Source: Balanoglossus misakiensis
Taxonomy: Eukaryota; Hemichordata
Assembly (NCBI GenBank): GCA_040954595.2
Contig: CM082593.2
Coordinates: 9,548,001-9,612,000 of the forward strand
Direction: 5' to 3'
DNA length: 64,000 nt
Position numbers and translations under genes: made by a program. Shown one piece after another: positions 1-13,440 of the stretch (the first letter of the stretch is position 1; every line of letters starts with the position of its first letter). The notes beneath the pieces were generated by a model. The model was not told where the DNA came from, made no database searches, and saw nothing but the letters and a program-made list of their open reading frames with translations.

Positions 1-3000
1 TGTCTGTAAATCCCTGGGTTAATACGTGGCTGAAAAGCACTGTACTTTGACATTGCATGGCGAAGCAAGCTCAATGATGCATCAGAGTAGATGGTGATGC
101 AAACTCTGCACTTTCACATGGGTATTTAATGTTAAATGTAAATCCATAGGTTAATACGTGCCAAAAGCACTCTAATTTGACATTGCTAATGCAACGATGA
201 CATTGAATCTGATTCTTTGCATCAGGCCAAATGGCGAAGCAAGGTTGACGATGCATCAGGATAGATAGTGATGCAATCACTTCACTTTGACATGGGTATT
301 AAATGCATATGGGGATTTCAAGTTGATGATAAATCCCTGGGTTAATATGTGTCCAAAAGCACTGTACTTTGACATTGCTAATGTAACGGTGACAATGAAT
401 CTGATTCTTTGCATCAGGGCAAATGGCGTAGCAAGCTTTATGATGCATCAGGGTAGATAGTGATGCAAACACTTCACTTTGACATCGGTATTAAATGCAT
501 ATGGGGATTTCAGGTTGTTGAAAAACCTGTGGGTTAATACGTGTCGAAAAGCACTGTACTTTGACATTGCTAATGCAATGATGACATTGAATCTGATTCT
601 TTGCATCAGGGTAAATGGCGTAGCAAGCTTTATGATGCATCAGGGTAGATAGTGATGCAAACACTTCACTTTGACATGGGTATAAAATGCCTACAGGGGG
701 ATTTAAAGTTGTCTGTAAATCCCTGGGTTAATACGTGTCCAAAAGCACTGTACTTTGACATTGCTAATGCAACGATGACATTGAATCTGATTCTTTGCAT
801 CAGGGTAAATGGCGAAGCAAGGTTGATGATGCATCAGGGTAGATAGTGATGCAAGCTCTGCACTTTGACATGGGTATAAAATGCCTACAGGGGGATTTAA
901 AGTTGTCTGTAAATCCCTGGGTTAATACGTGGCGGAAAGCACTGTACTTTGACATTGCATATGCAATGGTGACATTGAATGGGATTCTTTGCATTAGGGC
1001 AAATGGCGAAGCAAGCTCAATGATGCATCAGAGTAGATGATGATGCAAACTCTGCACTTTCACATGGGTATTTAATGTTAAATGTAAATCCATAGGTTAA
1101 TACGTGGCCAAAAGCACCCTAATTTGACATTGCTAATGGAACGATGACATTGAATCTGATTCTTTGCATCAGGGCAAATGGCGAAGCAAGGTTGATGATG
1201 CATCAGGGTAGATAGTGATGCAATCACTTCACTTTGACATTGGTATTAAATGCATATGGGGATTTCAAATTGATGATAAATCCCTGGGTTAATACATGTC
1301 CAAAAGCACTGTACTTTGACATTGCTAATGCAACGATGACATTGAATCTGATTCTTTGCATCAGGGTAAATGGCGTAGCAAGCTTTATGATGCATCAGGG
1401 TAGATAGTGATGCAAACACTTCACTTTGACATGGGTATTAAATGCATATGGGGATTTCAGGTTGTTGAAAAATCTGTGGGTTAATACGTGTCCAAAAGCA
1501 CTGTACTTTGACATTGCTAATGCAACGATGACATTGAATCTGATTCTTTGCATCTGGGCAAATGGCGAAGCAAGGTTGATGATGCATCAGGGTAGATAGT
1601 GATGCAATCACTTCACTTTGACATGGGTATTAAATGCACATGGGGATTTCAGGTTGTTGAAAAATCTGTGGGTTAATACGTGTCCAAAAGCACTGTACTT
1701 TGACATTGCTAATGCAACGATGACATTGAATCTGATTCTTTGCATCAGGGTAAATGGCGTAGCAAGCTTTATGACGCATCAGGGTAGATAGTGATGCAAA
1801 CACTTCACTTTGACATGGGTATTAAATGCATATGGGGATTTCAGGTTGTTGAAAAATCTGTGGGTTAATACGTGTCCAAAAGCACTGTACTTTGACATTG
1901 CTAATGCAATGATGACATTGAATCTGATTCTTTGCATCAGGGTAAATGGCGTAGCAAGCTTTATGACGCATCAGGGTAGATAGTGATGCAAACACTTCAC
2001 TTTGACATGGGTATAAAATGCCTACAGGGGGATTTAAAGTTGTCTGTAAATCCCTGGGTTAATACGTGTCCAAAAGCACTGTACTTTGACATTGCTAATG
2101 CAGCGATGACATTGAATCTGATTCTTTGCATCAGGGTAAATGGCGAAGCAAGGTTGATGAAGCATCAGGGTAGATAGTGATGCAAGCTCTGCACTTTGAC
2201 ATGGGTATAAAATGCCTACAGGGGGATTTAAAGTTGTCTGTAAATCCCTGGGTTAATACGTGGCTGAAAGCACTGTACTTTGACATTGCATATGCAATGG
2301 TGACATTGAATGGGATTCTTTGCATTAGGGCAAATGGCGAAGCAAGCTCAATGATGCATCAGAGTAGATGGTGATGCAAACTCTGCACTTTCACATGGGT
2401 ATTTAATGTTAAATGTAAATCCATAGGTTAATACGTGGCCAAAAGCACTCTAATTTGACATTGCTAATGCAACGATGACATTGAGTCTGATTCTTTGCAT
2501 CAGGGTAAATGGCGAAGCAAGGTTGATGATGCATCAGGGTAGATAGTGATGCAATCACTTCACTTTGACATGGGTATTAAATGCATATGGGGATTTCAAG
2601 TTGATGATAAATCCCTGGGTTAATACGTGTCCAAAAGCACTGTACTTTGACATTGCTAATGCAACGATGACATTGAATCTGATTCTTTGCATCAGGGTAA
2701 ATGGCGTAGCAAGCTTTATGATGCATCAGGGTAGATAGTGATGCAAACACTTAACTTTGACATGGGTATAAAATGCCTACAGGGGGATTTAAAGTTGTCT
2801 GTAAATCCCTGGGTTAATACGTGTCCAAAAGCACTGTACTTTGACATTGCTAATGCAGCGATGACATTGAATCTGATTCTTTGCATCAGGGTAAATGGCG
2901 AAGCAAGGTTGATGAAGCATCAGGGTAGATAGTGATGCAAGCTCTGCACTTTGACATGGGTATAAAATGCCTACAGGGGGATTTAAAGTTGTCTGTAAAT

Positions 3001-6000
3001 CCCTGGGTTAATACGTGGCTGAAAGCACTGTACTTTGACATTGCATATGCAATGGTGACATTGAATGGGATTCTTTGCATTAGGGCAAATGGCGAAGCAA
3101 GCTCAATGATGCATCAGAGTAGATGGTGATGCAAACTCTGCACTTTCACATGGGTATTTAATGTTAAATGTAAATCCATAGGTTAATACGTGGCCAAAAG
3201 CACTCTAATTTGACATTGCTAATGGAACGATGACATTGAATCTGATTCTTTGCATCAGGGCAAATGGCGAAGCAAGGTTGATGATGCATCAGGGTAGATA
3301 GTGATGCAATCACTTAACTTTGACATGGGTATTAAATGCATATGGGGATTTCAAGTTGATGATAAATCCCTGGGTTAATACGTGTCCAAAAGCACTGTAC
3401 TTTGACATTGCTAATGCAACGATGACATTGAATCTGATTCTCAGCATCAGGGCAAATGGCGAAGCAAGGTTGATGATGCATCAGGGTAGATAGTGATGCA
3501 ATCACTTCACTTTGACATTGGTATTAAATGCATATGGGGATTTCAAGTTGATGATAAATCCCTGGGTTAATACGTGTCCAAAAGCACTGTACTTTGACAT
3601 TGCTAATGCAATGATGACATTGAATCTGATTCTTTGCATCAGGGTATATGGCGTAGCAAGCTTTATGATGCATCAGGGTAGCTAGTGATGCAAACACTTC
3701 ACTTTGACATGGGTATTAAATGCATATGGGGATTTCAGGTTGTTGAAAAATCTGTGGGTTAATACGTGTCCAAAAGCACTGTACTTTGACATTGCTAATG
3801 CAACGATGACATTGAATCTGATTCTTTGCATCAGGGTAAATGGCGTAGCAAGCTTTATGACGCATCAGGGTAGATAGTGATGCAAACACTTCACTTTGAC
3901 ATGGGTATAAAATGCCTACAGGGGGATTTAAAGTTGTCTGTAAATCCCTGGGTTAATACGTGGCTGAAAGCACTGTACTTTGACATTGCATATGCAATGG
4001 TGACATTGAATGGGATTCTTTGCATTGGGGCAAATGGCGAAGCAAGCTCAATGATGCATCAGAGTAGATGGTGATGCAAACTCTGCACTTTCACATGGGT
4101 ATTTAATGTTAAATGTAAATCCATAGGTTAATACGTGGCCAAAAGCACTCTAATTTGACATTGCTAATGGAACGATGACATTGAATCTGATTCTTTGCAT
4201 CTGGGCAAATGGCGAAGCAAGGTTGATGATGCATCAGGGTAGATAGTGATGCAATCACTTCACTTTGACATGGGTATTAAATGCATATGGGGATTTCAAG
4301 TTGATGATAAATCGCTGGGTTAATACGTGTCCAAAAGCACTGTACTTTGACATTGCTAATGTAACGATGACATTGAATCTGATTCTTTGCATCAGGGTAA
4401 ATGGCGTAGCAAGCTTTATGATGCATCAGGGTAGATAGTGATGCAAACACTTCACTTTGACATGGGTATTAAATGCATATGGGGATTTCAGGTTGTTGAA
4501 AAATCTGTGGGTTAATACGTGTCCAAAAGCACTGTACTTTGACATTGCTAATGCAATGATGACATTGAATCTGATTCTTTGCATCAGGGTATATGGCGTA
4601 GCAAGCTTTATGATGCATCAGGGTAGCTAGTGATGCAAACACTTCACTTTGACATGGGTATTAAATGCATATGGGGATTTCAGGTTGTTGAAAAATCTGT
4701 GGGTTAATACGTGTCCAAAAGCACTGTACTTTGACATTGCTAATGCAACGATGACATTGAATCTGATTCTTTGCATCAGGGTAAATGGCGTAGCAAGCTT
4801 TATGACGCATCAGGGTAGATAGTGATGCAAACACTTCACTTTGACATGGGTATAAAATGCCTACAGGGGGATTTAAAGTTGTCTGTAAATCCCTGGGTTA
4901 ATACGTGGCTGAAAGCACTGTACTTTGACATTGCATATGCAATGGTGACATTGAATGGGATTCTTTGCATTGGGGCAAATGGCGAAGCAAGCTCAATGAT
5001 GCATCAGAGTAGATGGTGATGCAAACTCTGCACTTTCACATGGGTATTTAATGTTAAATGTAAATCCATAGGTTAATACGTGGCCAAAAGCACTCTAATT
5101 TGACATTGCTAATGGAACGATGACATTGAATCTGATTCTTTGCATCTGGGCAAATGGCGAAGCAAGGTTGATGATGCATCAGGGTAGATAGTGATGCAAT
5201 CACTTCACTTTGACATGGGTATTAAATGCATATGGGGATTTCAAGTTGATGATAAATCGCTGGGTTAATACGTGTCCAAAAGCACTGTACTTTGACATTG
5301 CTAATGTAACGATGACATTGAATCTGATTCTTTGCATCAGGGTAAATGGCGTAGCAAGCTTTATGATGCATCAGGGTAGATAGTGATGCAAACACTTCAC
5401 TTTGACATGGGTATTAAATGCATATGGGGATTTCAGGTTGTTGAAAAATCTGTGGGTTAATACGTGTCGAAAAGCACTGTACTTTGACATTGCTAATGCA
5501 ATGATGACATTGAATCTGATTCTTTGCATCAGGGTAAATGGCGAAGCAAGGTTGATTATGCATCAGGGTAGATAGTGATGCAAGCCCTTCACTTTGACAT
5601 GTGTATAAAATGCCTACAGGGGGATTTAAAGTTGTCTGTAAATCCCTGGGTTAATACGTGTCCAAAAGCACTGTACTTTGACATTGCTAATGCAACGATG
5701 ACATTGAATCTGATTCTTTGCATCAGGGTAAATGGCGAAGCAAGGTTGATTATGCATCAGGGTAGATAGTGATGCAAACACTTCACTTTGACATGGGTAT
5801 AAAATGCCTACAGGGGGATTTAAAGTTGTCTGTAAATCCCTGGGTTAATACGTGGCTGAAAGCACTGTACTTTGACATTGCATATGCAATGGTGACATTG
5901 AATGGGATTCTTTGCATTAGGGCAAATGGCGAAGCAAGCTCAATGATGCATCAGAGTAGATGGTGATGCAAACTCTGCACTTTCACATGGGTATTTAATG

Positions 6001-9000
6001 TTAAATGTAAATCCATAGGTTAATACGTGGCCAAAAGCACTCTAATTTGACATTGCTAATGGAACGATGACATTGAATCTGATTCTTTGCATCATGGCAA
6101 ATGGCGAAGCAAGGTTTATGATGCATCAGAGTAGATAGTGATGCAATCACTTCACTTTGACATTGGTATTAAATGCATATGGGGATTTCAAGTTGATGAT
6201 AAATCCCTGGGTTAATACGTGTCCAAAAGCACTATAATTTGACATTGCTAATGCAACGATGACATTGAATCTGATTCTTTGCATCAGGGTATATGGCGTA
6301 GCAAGCTTTATGATGCATCAGGGTAGATAGTAATGCAAACACTTCACTTTGACATGGGTATTAAATGCATATGAGGATTTCAGGTTGTTGAAAAATCTGT
6401 GGGTTAATACGTGTCCAAAAGCACTGTACTTTGACATTGCTAATGCAACGATGACATTGATTATGATTCTTTGCATCAGGGTAAATGGCGTAGAAAGCTT
6501 TATGATGCATCAGGGTAGATAGTGATGCAATCACTTCACTTTGACATTGGTATTAAATGCATATGGGGATTTCAAGTTGATGATAAATCCCTGGGTTAAT
6601 ACGTGTCCAAAAGCACTGTACTTTGACATTGCTAATGCAATGATGACATTGAATCTGATTCTTTGCATCAGGGTATATGGCGTAGCAAGCTTTATGATGC
6701 ATCAGGGTAGCTAGTGATGCAAACACTTCACTTTGACATGGGTATTAAATGCATATGGGGATTTCAGGTTGTTGAAAAATCTGTGGGTTAATACGTGTCC
6801 AAAAGCACTGTACTTTGACATTGCTAATGCAACGATGACATTGAATCTGATTCTTTGCATCAGGGTAAATGGCGTAGCAAGCTTTATGACGCATCAGGGT
6901 AGATAGTGATGCAAACACTTCACTTTGACATGGGTATAAAATGCCTACAGGGGGATTTAAAGTTGTCTGTAAATCCCTGGGTTAATACGTGGCTGAAAGC
7001 ACTGTACTTTGACATTGCATATGCAATGGTGACATTGAATGGGATTCTTTGCATTGGGGCAAATGGCGAAGCAAGCTCAATGATGCATCAGAGTAGATGG
7101 TGATGCAAACTCTGCACTTTCACATGGGTATTTAATGTTAAATGTAAATCCATAGGTTAATACGTGGCCAAAAGCACTCTAATTTGACATTGCTAATGGA
7201 ACGATGACATTGAATCTGATTCTTTGCATCTGGGCAAATGGCGAAGCAAGGTTGATGATGCATCAGGGTAGATAGTGATGCAATCACTTCACTTTGACAT
7301 GGGTATTAAATGCATATGGGGATTTCAAGTTGATGATAAATCGCTGGGTTAATACGTGTCCAAAAGCACTGTACTTTGACATTGCTAATGTAACGATGAC
7401 ATTGAATCTGATTCTTTGCATCAGGGTAAATGGCGTAGCAAGCTTTATGATGCATCAGGGTAGATAGTGATGCAAACACTTCACTTTGACATGGGTATTA
7501 AATGCATATGGGGATTTCAGGTTGTTGAAAAATCTGTGGGTTAATACGTGTCGAAAAGCACTGTACTTTGACATTGCTAATGCAATGATGACATTGAATC
7601 TGATTCTTTGCATCAGGGTAAATGGCGAAGCAAGGTTGATTATGCATCAGGGTAGATAGTGATGCAAGCCCTTCACTTTGACATGTGTATAAAATGCCTA
7701 CAGGGGGATTTAAAGTTGTCTGTAAATCCCTGGGTTAATACGTGTCCAAAAGCACTGTACTTTGACATTGCTAATGCAACGATGACATTGAATCTGATTC
7801 TTTGCATCAGGGTAAATGGCGAAGCAAGGTTGATTATGCATCAGGGTAGATAGTGATGCAAACACTTCACTTTGACATGGGTATAAAATGCCTACAGGGG
7901 GATTTAAAGTTGTCTGTAAATCCCTGGGTTAATACGTGGCTGAAAGCACTGTACTTTGACATTGCATATGCAATGGTGACATTGAATGGGATTCTTTGCA
8001 TTAGGGCAAATGGCGAAGCAAGCTCAATGATGCATCAGAGTAGATGGTGATGCAAACTCTGCACTTTCACATGGGTATTTAATGTTAAATGTAAATCCAT
8101 AGGTTAATACGTGGCCAAAAGCACTCTAATTTGACATTGCTAATGGAACGATGACATTGAATCTGATTCTTTGCATCATGGCAAATGGCGAAGCAAGGTT
8201 TATGATGCATCAGAGTAGATAGTGATGCAATCACTTCACTTTGACATTGGTATTAAATGCATATGGGGATTTCAAGTTGATGATAAATCCCTGGGTTAAT
8301 ACGTGTCCAAAAGCACTATAATTTGACATTGCTAATGCAACGATGACATTGAATCTGATTCTTTGCATCAGGGTATATGGCGTAGCAAGCTTTATGATGC
8401 ATCAGGGTAGATAGTAATGCAAACACTTCACTTTGACATGGGTATTAAATGCATATGAGGATTTCAGGTTGTTGAAAAATCTGTGGGTTAATACGTGTCC
8501 AAAAGCACTGTACTTTGACATTGCTAATGCAACGATGACATTGATTATGATTCTTTGCATCAGGGTAAATGGCGTAGAAAGCTTTATGATGCATCAGGGT
8601 AGATAGTAATGCAAACACTTCACTTTGACATGGGTATTAAATGCATATGGGGATTTCAGGTTGTTGAAAAATCTGTGGGTTAATACGTGTCCAAAAGCAC
8701 TGTACTTTGACATTGCTAATGCAACAATGACATTGAATCTGATTCTTTGCATCAGGGTAAATGGCGTAGCAAGCTTTATGATGCATCAGGGTAGATAGTA
8801 ATGCAAACACTTCACTTTGATATGGGTATTAAATGCATATGGGGATTTCAGGTTGTTGAAAAATCTGTGGGTTAATACGTGTCGAAAAGCACTGTACTTT
8901 GACATTGCTAATGCAATGATGACATTGAATATGATTCTTTGCATCAGGGTAAATGGCGTAGCAAGCTTTATGATGCATCAGGGTAGATAGTGATGCAAAC

Positions 9001-12000
9001 ACTTCACTTTGACATGGGTATAAAATGCCTACAGGGGGATTTAAAGTTGTCTGTAAATCCCTGGGTTAATATGTGGCGGAAAGCACTGTACTTTGACATT
9101 GCATATGCAATGGTGACATTGAATGGGATTCTTTGCATTAGGGCAAATGGCGAAGCAAGCTCAATTATGCATCAGAGTAGATGGTGATGCAAACTCTGCA
9201 CTTTCACATGGGTATTTAATGTTAAATGTAAATCCATAGGTTAATACGTGGCCAAAAGCACTCTAATTTGACATTACTAATGCAACGATGACATTGAATC
9301 TGATTCTTTGCATCAGGGCAAATGGCGAAGCAAGGTTGATGATGCATCAGGGTAGATAGTGATGCAATCACTTCACTTTGACATGGGTATTAAATGCATA
9401 TGGGGATTTCAAGTTGATGATAAATCCCTGGGTTAATACGTGTCCAAAAGCAATGTACTTTGACATTGCTAATGTAACGATGACATTGAATATGATTCTT
9501 TGCATCAGGGTAAATGGCGTAGCAAGCTTTATGATGCATCAGGGTAGATAGTGATGCAAACACTTCACTTTGACATGGGTATTAAATGCATATGGGGAAT
9601 TCAGGTTGTTGAAAAATCTGTGGGTTAATATGTGTCGAAAAGCACTGTACTTTGACATTGCTAATGCAATGATGACATTGAATCTGATTCTTTGCATTAG
9701 GGTAAATGGCGTAGCAAGGTTTATGATGCATCAGGGTAGATAGTGATGCAAACACTTCACTTTGACATGGGTATAAAATGCCTACAGGGGGATTTAAAGT
9801 TGTCTGTAAATCCCTGGGTTAATACGTGTCCAAAAGCACTGTACTTTGACATTGCTAATGCAACGATGACATTGAATCTGATTCTTTGCATCAGGGTAAA
9901 TGGCGAAGCAAGGTTGATGATGCATCAGGGTAGATAGTGATGCAAGCTCTGCACTTTGACATGGGTATAAAATGCCTACAGGGGGATTTAAAGTTGTCTG
10001 TAAATCCCTGGGTTAATACGTGGCGGATAGCACTGTACTTTGACATTGCATATGCAATGGTGACATTGAATGGGATTCTTTGCATTAGGGCAAATGGCGA
10101 AGCAAGCTCAATGATGCATCAGAGTAGATGGTGATGCAAACTGTGCACTTTCACATGGGTATTTAATGTTAAATGTAAATCCATAGGTTAATACGTGGCC
10201 AAAAGCACTCTAATTTGACATTGCAAATGGAACGATGACATTGAATCTGATTCTTTGCATCAGGGCAAATGGCGAAGCAAGGTTGATGATGCATCAGGGT
10301 AGATAGTGATGCAATCACTTCACTTTGACATGGGTATTAAATGCATATGGGGATTTCAGGTTGTTGAAAAATCTGTGGGTTAATACGTGTCGAAAAGCAC
10401 TGTACTTTGACATTGCTAATGCAATGATGACATTGAATCTGATTCTTTGCATCAGGGTAAATGGCGTAGCAAGCTTTATGATGCATCAGGGTAGATAGTG
10501 ATGCAAACACTTCACTTTGACATGGGTATTAAATGCATATGGGGATTTCAGGTTGTTGAAAAATCTGTGGGTTAATACGTGTCCAAAAGCACTGTACTTT
10601 GACATTGCTAATGCAACGATGACATTGAATCTGATTCTTTGCATCAGGGTAAATGTCGTAGCAAGCTTTATGACGCATCAGGGTAGATAGTGATGCAAAC
10701 ACTTCACTTTGACATGGGTATAAAATGCCTACAGGGGGATTTAAAGTTGTCTGTAAATCCCTGGGTTAATACGTGTCCAAAAACACTGTACTTTGACATT
10801 GCTAATGCAGCGATGACATTGAATCTGATTCTTTGCATCAGGGTAAATGGGGAAGCAAGGTTGACGATGCATCAGGGTAGATAGTGATGCAAGCTCTGCA
10901 CTTTGACATGTGTATAAAATGCCTACAGGGGGATTTAAAGTTGTCTGTAAATCCCTGGGTTAATACGTGGCTGAAAGCACTGTACTTTGACATTGCATAT
11001 GCAATGGTGACATTGAATGGGATTCTTTGCATTAGGGCAAATGGCGAAGCAAGCTCAATGATGCATCAGAGTAGATGGTGATGCAAACTCTGCACTTTCA
11101 CATGGGTATTTAATGTTAAATGTAAATCCATAGGTTAATACGTGGCCAAAAGCACTCTAATTTGACATTGCTAATGGAACGATGACATTGAATCTGATTC
11201 TTTGCATCAGGGCAAATGGCGAAGCAAGGTTGATGATGCATCAGGGTAGATAGTGATGCAATCACTTCACTTTGACATTGGTATTAAATGCATATGGGGA
11301 TTTCAAGTTGATGATAAATCCCTGGGTTAATACGTGTCCAAAAGCACTGTACTTTGACATTGCTAATGCAACGATGACATTGAATCTGATTCTTTGCATC
11401 AGGGTAAATGGCGTAGCAAGCTTTATGATGCATCAGGGCAGATAGTGATGCAAACACTTCACTTCGTCATGGGTATTAAATGCATATGGGGATTTCAGGT
11501 TGTTGAAAAATCTGTGGGTTAATACGTGTCCAAAAGCACTGTACTTTGACATTGCTAATGCAACGATGACATTGAATCTGATTCTTTGCATCAGGGTAAA
11601 TGGCGTAGCAAGCTTTATGACGCATCAGGGTAGATAGTGATGCAAACACTTCACTTTGACATGGGTATAAAATGCCTACAGGGGGATTTAAAGTTGTCTG
11701 TAAATCCCTGGGTTAATACGTGTCCAAAAACACTGTACTTTGACATTGCTAATGCAGCGATGACATTGAATATGATTCTTTGCATCAGGGTAAATGGGGA
11801 AGCAAGGTTGATGATGCATCAGGGTAGATAGTGATGCAAGCTCTGCACTTTGACATGTGTATAAAATGCCTACAGGGGGATTTAAAGTTGTCTGTAAATC
11901 CCTGGGTTAATACGTGGCTGAAAGCACTGTACTTTGACATTGCATATGCAATGGTGACATTGAATGGGATTCTTTGCATTAGGGCAAATGGCGAAGCAAG

Positions 12001-13259
12001 CTCAATGATGCATCAGAGTAGGTGGTGATGCAAACTCTGCACTTTCACATGGGTATTTAATGTTAAATGTAAATCCATAGGTTAATACGTGGCCAAAAGC
12101 ACTCTAATTTGACATTGCTAATGGAACGATGACATTGAATCTGATTCTTTGCATCAGGGCAAATGGCGAAGCAAGGTTGATGATGCATCAGGGTAGATAG
12201 TGATGCAATCACTTCACTTTGACATTGGTATTAAATGCATATGGGGATTTCAAGTTGATGATAAATCCCTGGGTTAATACGTGTCCAAAAGCACTGTACT
12301 TTGACATTGCTAATGCAACGATGACATTGAATCTGATTCTTTGCATCAGGGTAAATGGCGTAGCAAGCTTTATGATGCATCAGGGTAGATAGTGATGCAA
12401 ACACTTCACTTTGTCATGGGTATTAAATGCATATGGGGATTTCAGGTTGTTGAAAAATCTGTGGGTTAATACGTGTCCAAAAGCACTGTACTTTGACATT
12501 GCTAATGCAACGATGACATTGAATCTGATTCTTTGCATCAGGGTAAATGGCGTAGCAAGCTTTATGACGCATCAGGGTAGATAGTGATGCAAACACTTCA
12601 CTTTGACATGGGTATAAAAAGCCTACAGGGGGATTTAAAGTTGTCTGTAAATCCCTGGGTTAATACGTGTCCAAAAACACTGTACTTTGACATTGCTAAT
12701 GCAGCGATGACATTGAATCTGATTCTTTGCATCAGGGTAAATGGCGAAGCAAGGTTGATTATGCATCAGGGTAGATAGTGATGCAAGCTCTGCACTTTGA
12801 CATGGGTATAAAATGCCTACAGGGGGATTTAAAGTTGTCTGTAAATCCCTGGGTTAATACGTGGCTGAAAGCACTGTACTTTGACATTGCATATGCAATG
12901 GTGACATTGAATGGGATTCTTTGCATTAGGGCAAATGGCGAAGCAAGCTCAATGATGCATCAGAGTAGATGGTGATGCAAACTCTGCACTTTCACATGGG
13001 TATTTAATGTTAAATGTAAATCCATAGGTTAATACGTGGCCAAAAGCACTCTAATTTGACATTGCTAATGCAACGATGACATTGAATCTGATTCTTTGCA
13101 TCCGGGCAAATGGCGAAGCAAGGTTGATGATGCATCAGGGTAGATAGTGATACAATCACTTCACTTTGACATGGGTATTAAATGCATATGGGGATTTCAA
13201 GTTGATGATAAATCCCTGGGTTAATACGTGTCCAAAAGCACTGTACTTTGACATTGCTA

Positions 13260-13260
<1 letters not shown>
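1..13260. repeat. Tandem satellite array, left block, about 192-bp monomer with 5-mer higher-order repeat
   Basis: Near-identical monomers run head to tail from the first base, so the array continues beyond the window. In the regular part (10,690-13,260) a 947-bp unit recurs, made of five monomer types of 194, 194, 175, 192 and 192 bp (boundaries 10690, 10884, 11078, 11253, 11445, 11637). Types 1 and 2 share a TATAAAATGCCTACAGGGGG segment; type 3 is shortened and carries TTTCACATGGGTATTTAATG; types 4 and 5 differ after GGATTTCA. Between 1 and 10,690 the order is less regular, with extra type-4/5 monomers. Open frames of 64-65 codons in most monomers are by-products of monomer length and start at GTG or TTG. 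No protein role is supported. Confidence 0.97.
4540..8605. repeat. Two tandem copies of a 2,084-bp satellite block
   Basis: Diagnostic monomers recur at exactly 2,084-bp spacing: 4822/6906, 5575/7659, 5769/7853 and 6906/8990. The first copy runs from about 4,540 to about 6,525 and the second from about 6,620 to about 8,605, and rare variants (for example TGTGTATAAAATG in the 5575 and 7659 monomers) are shared. The block equals eleven monomers. This points to a recent local duplication inside the array, for example by unequal exchange. The ends were placed by eye and may shift by a monomer. Confidence 0.75.

Positions 13261-13291
<31 letters not shown>
13261..13291. repeat. (ATT)n microsatellite, LINE 3' tail
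   Basis: About ten ATT units sit at the satellite/LINE border. On the element's own strand this is a (TAA)n tail a few bases after an AATAAA-like signal, as in many CR1/L2-group LINEs. Confidence 0.9.
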
Positions 13292-13440
13292 GCTTTATTT
13301 AAAGAGGGTAGTCTGTGTTACAAAGTAGAATTGTAATATACAACAGAGCCCTCAAAGGCAAAATGAGAATGAATACAACAAGGAAAAAAAAACACTGAAA
13401 AAATCAAATCAAGTCGCAATGGCGGAAACATTCATGAAAT

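Noticed and set aside
1-13260. CRISPR-like repeat array
   Set aside because: Units are about 192 bp and directly adjacent with no unique spacers, and the context is eukaryotic transposons.
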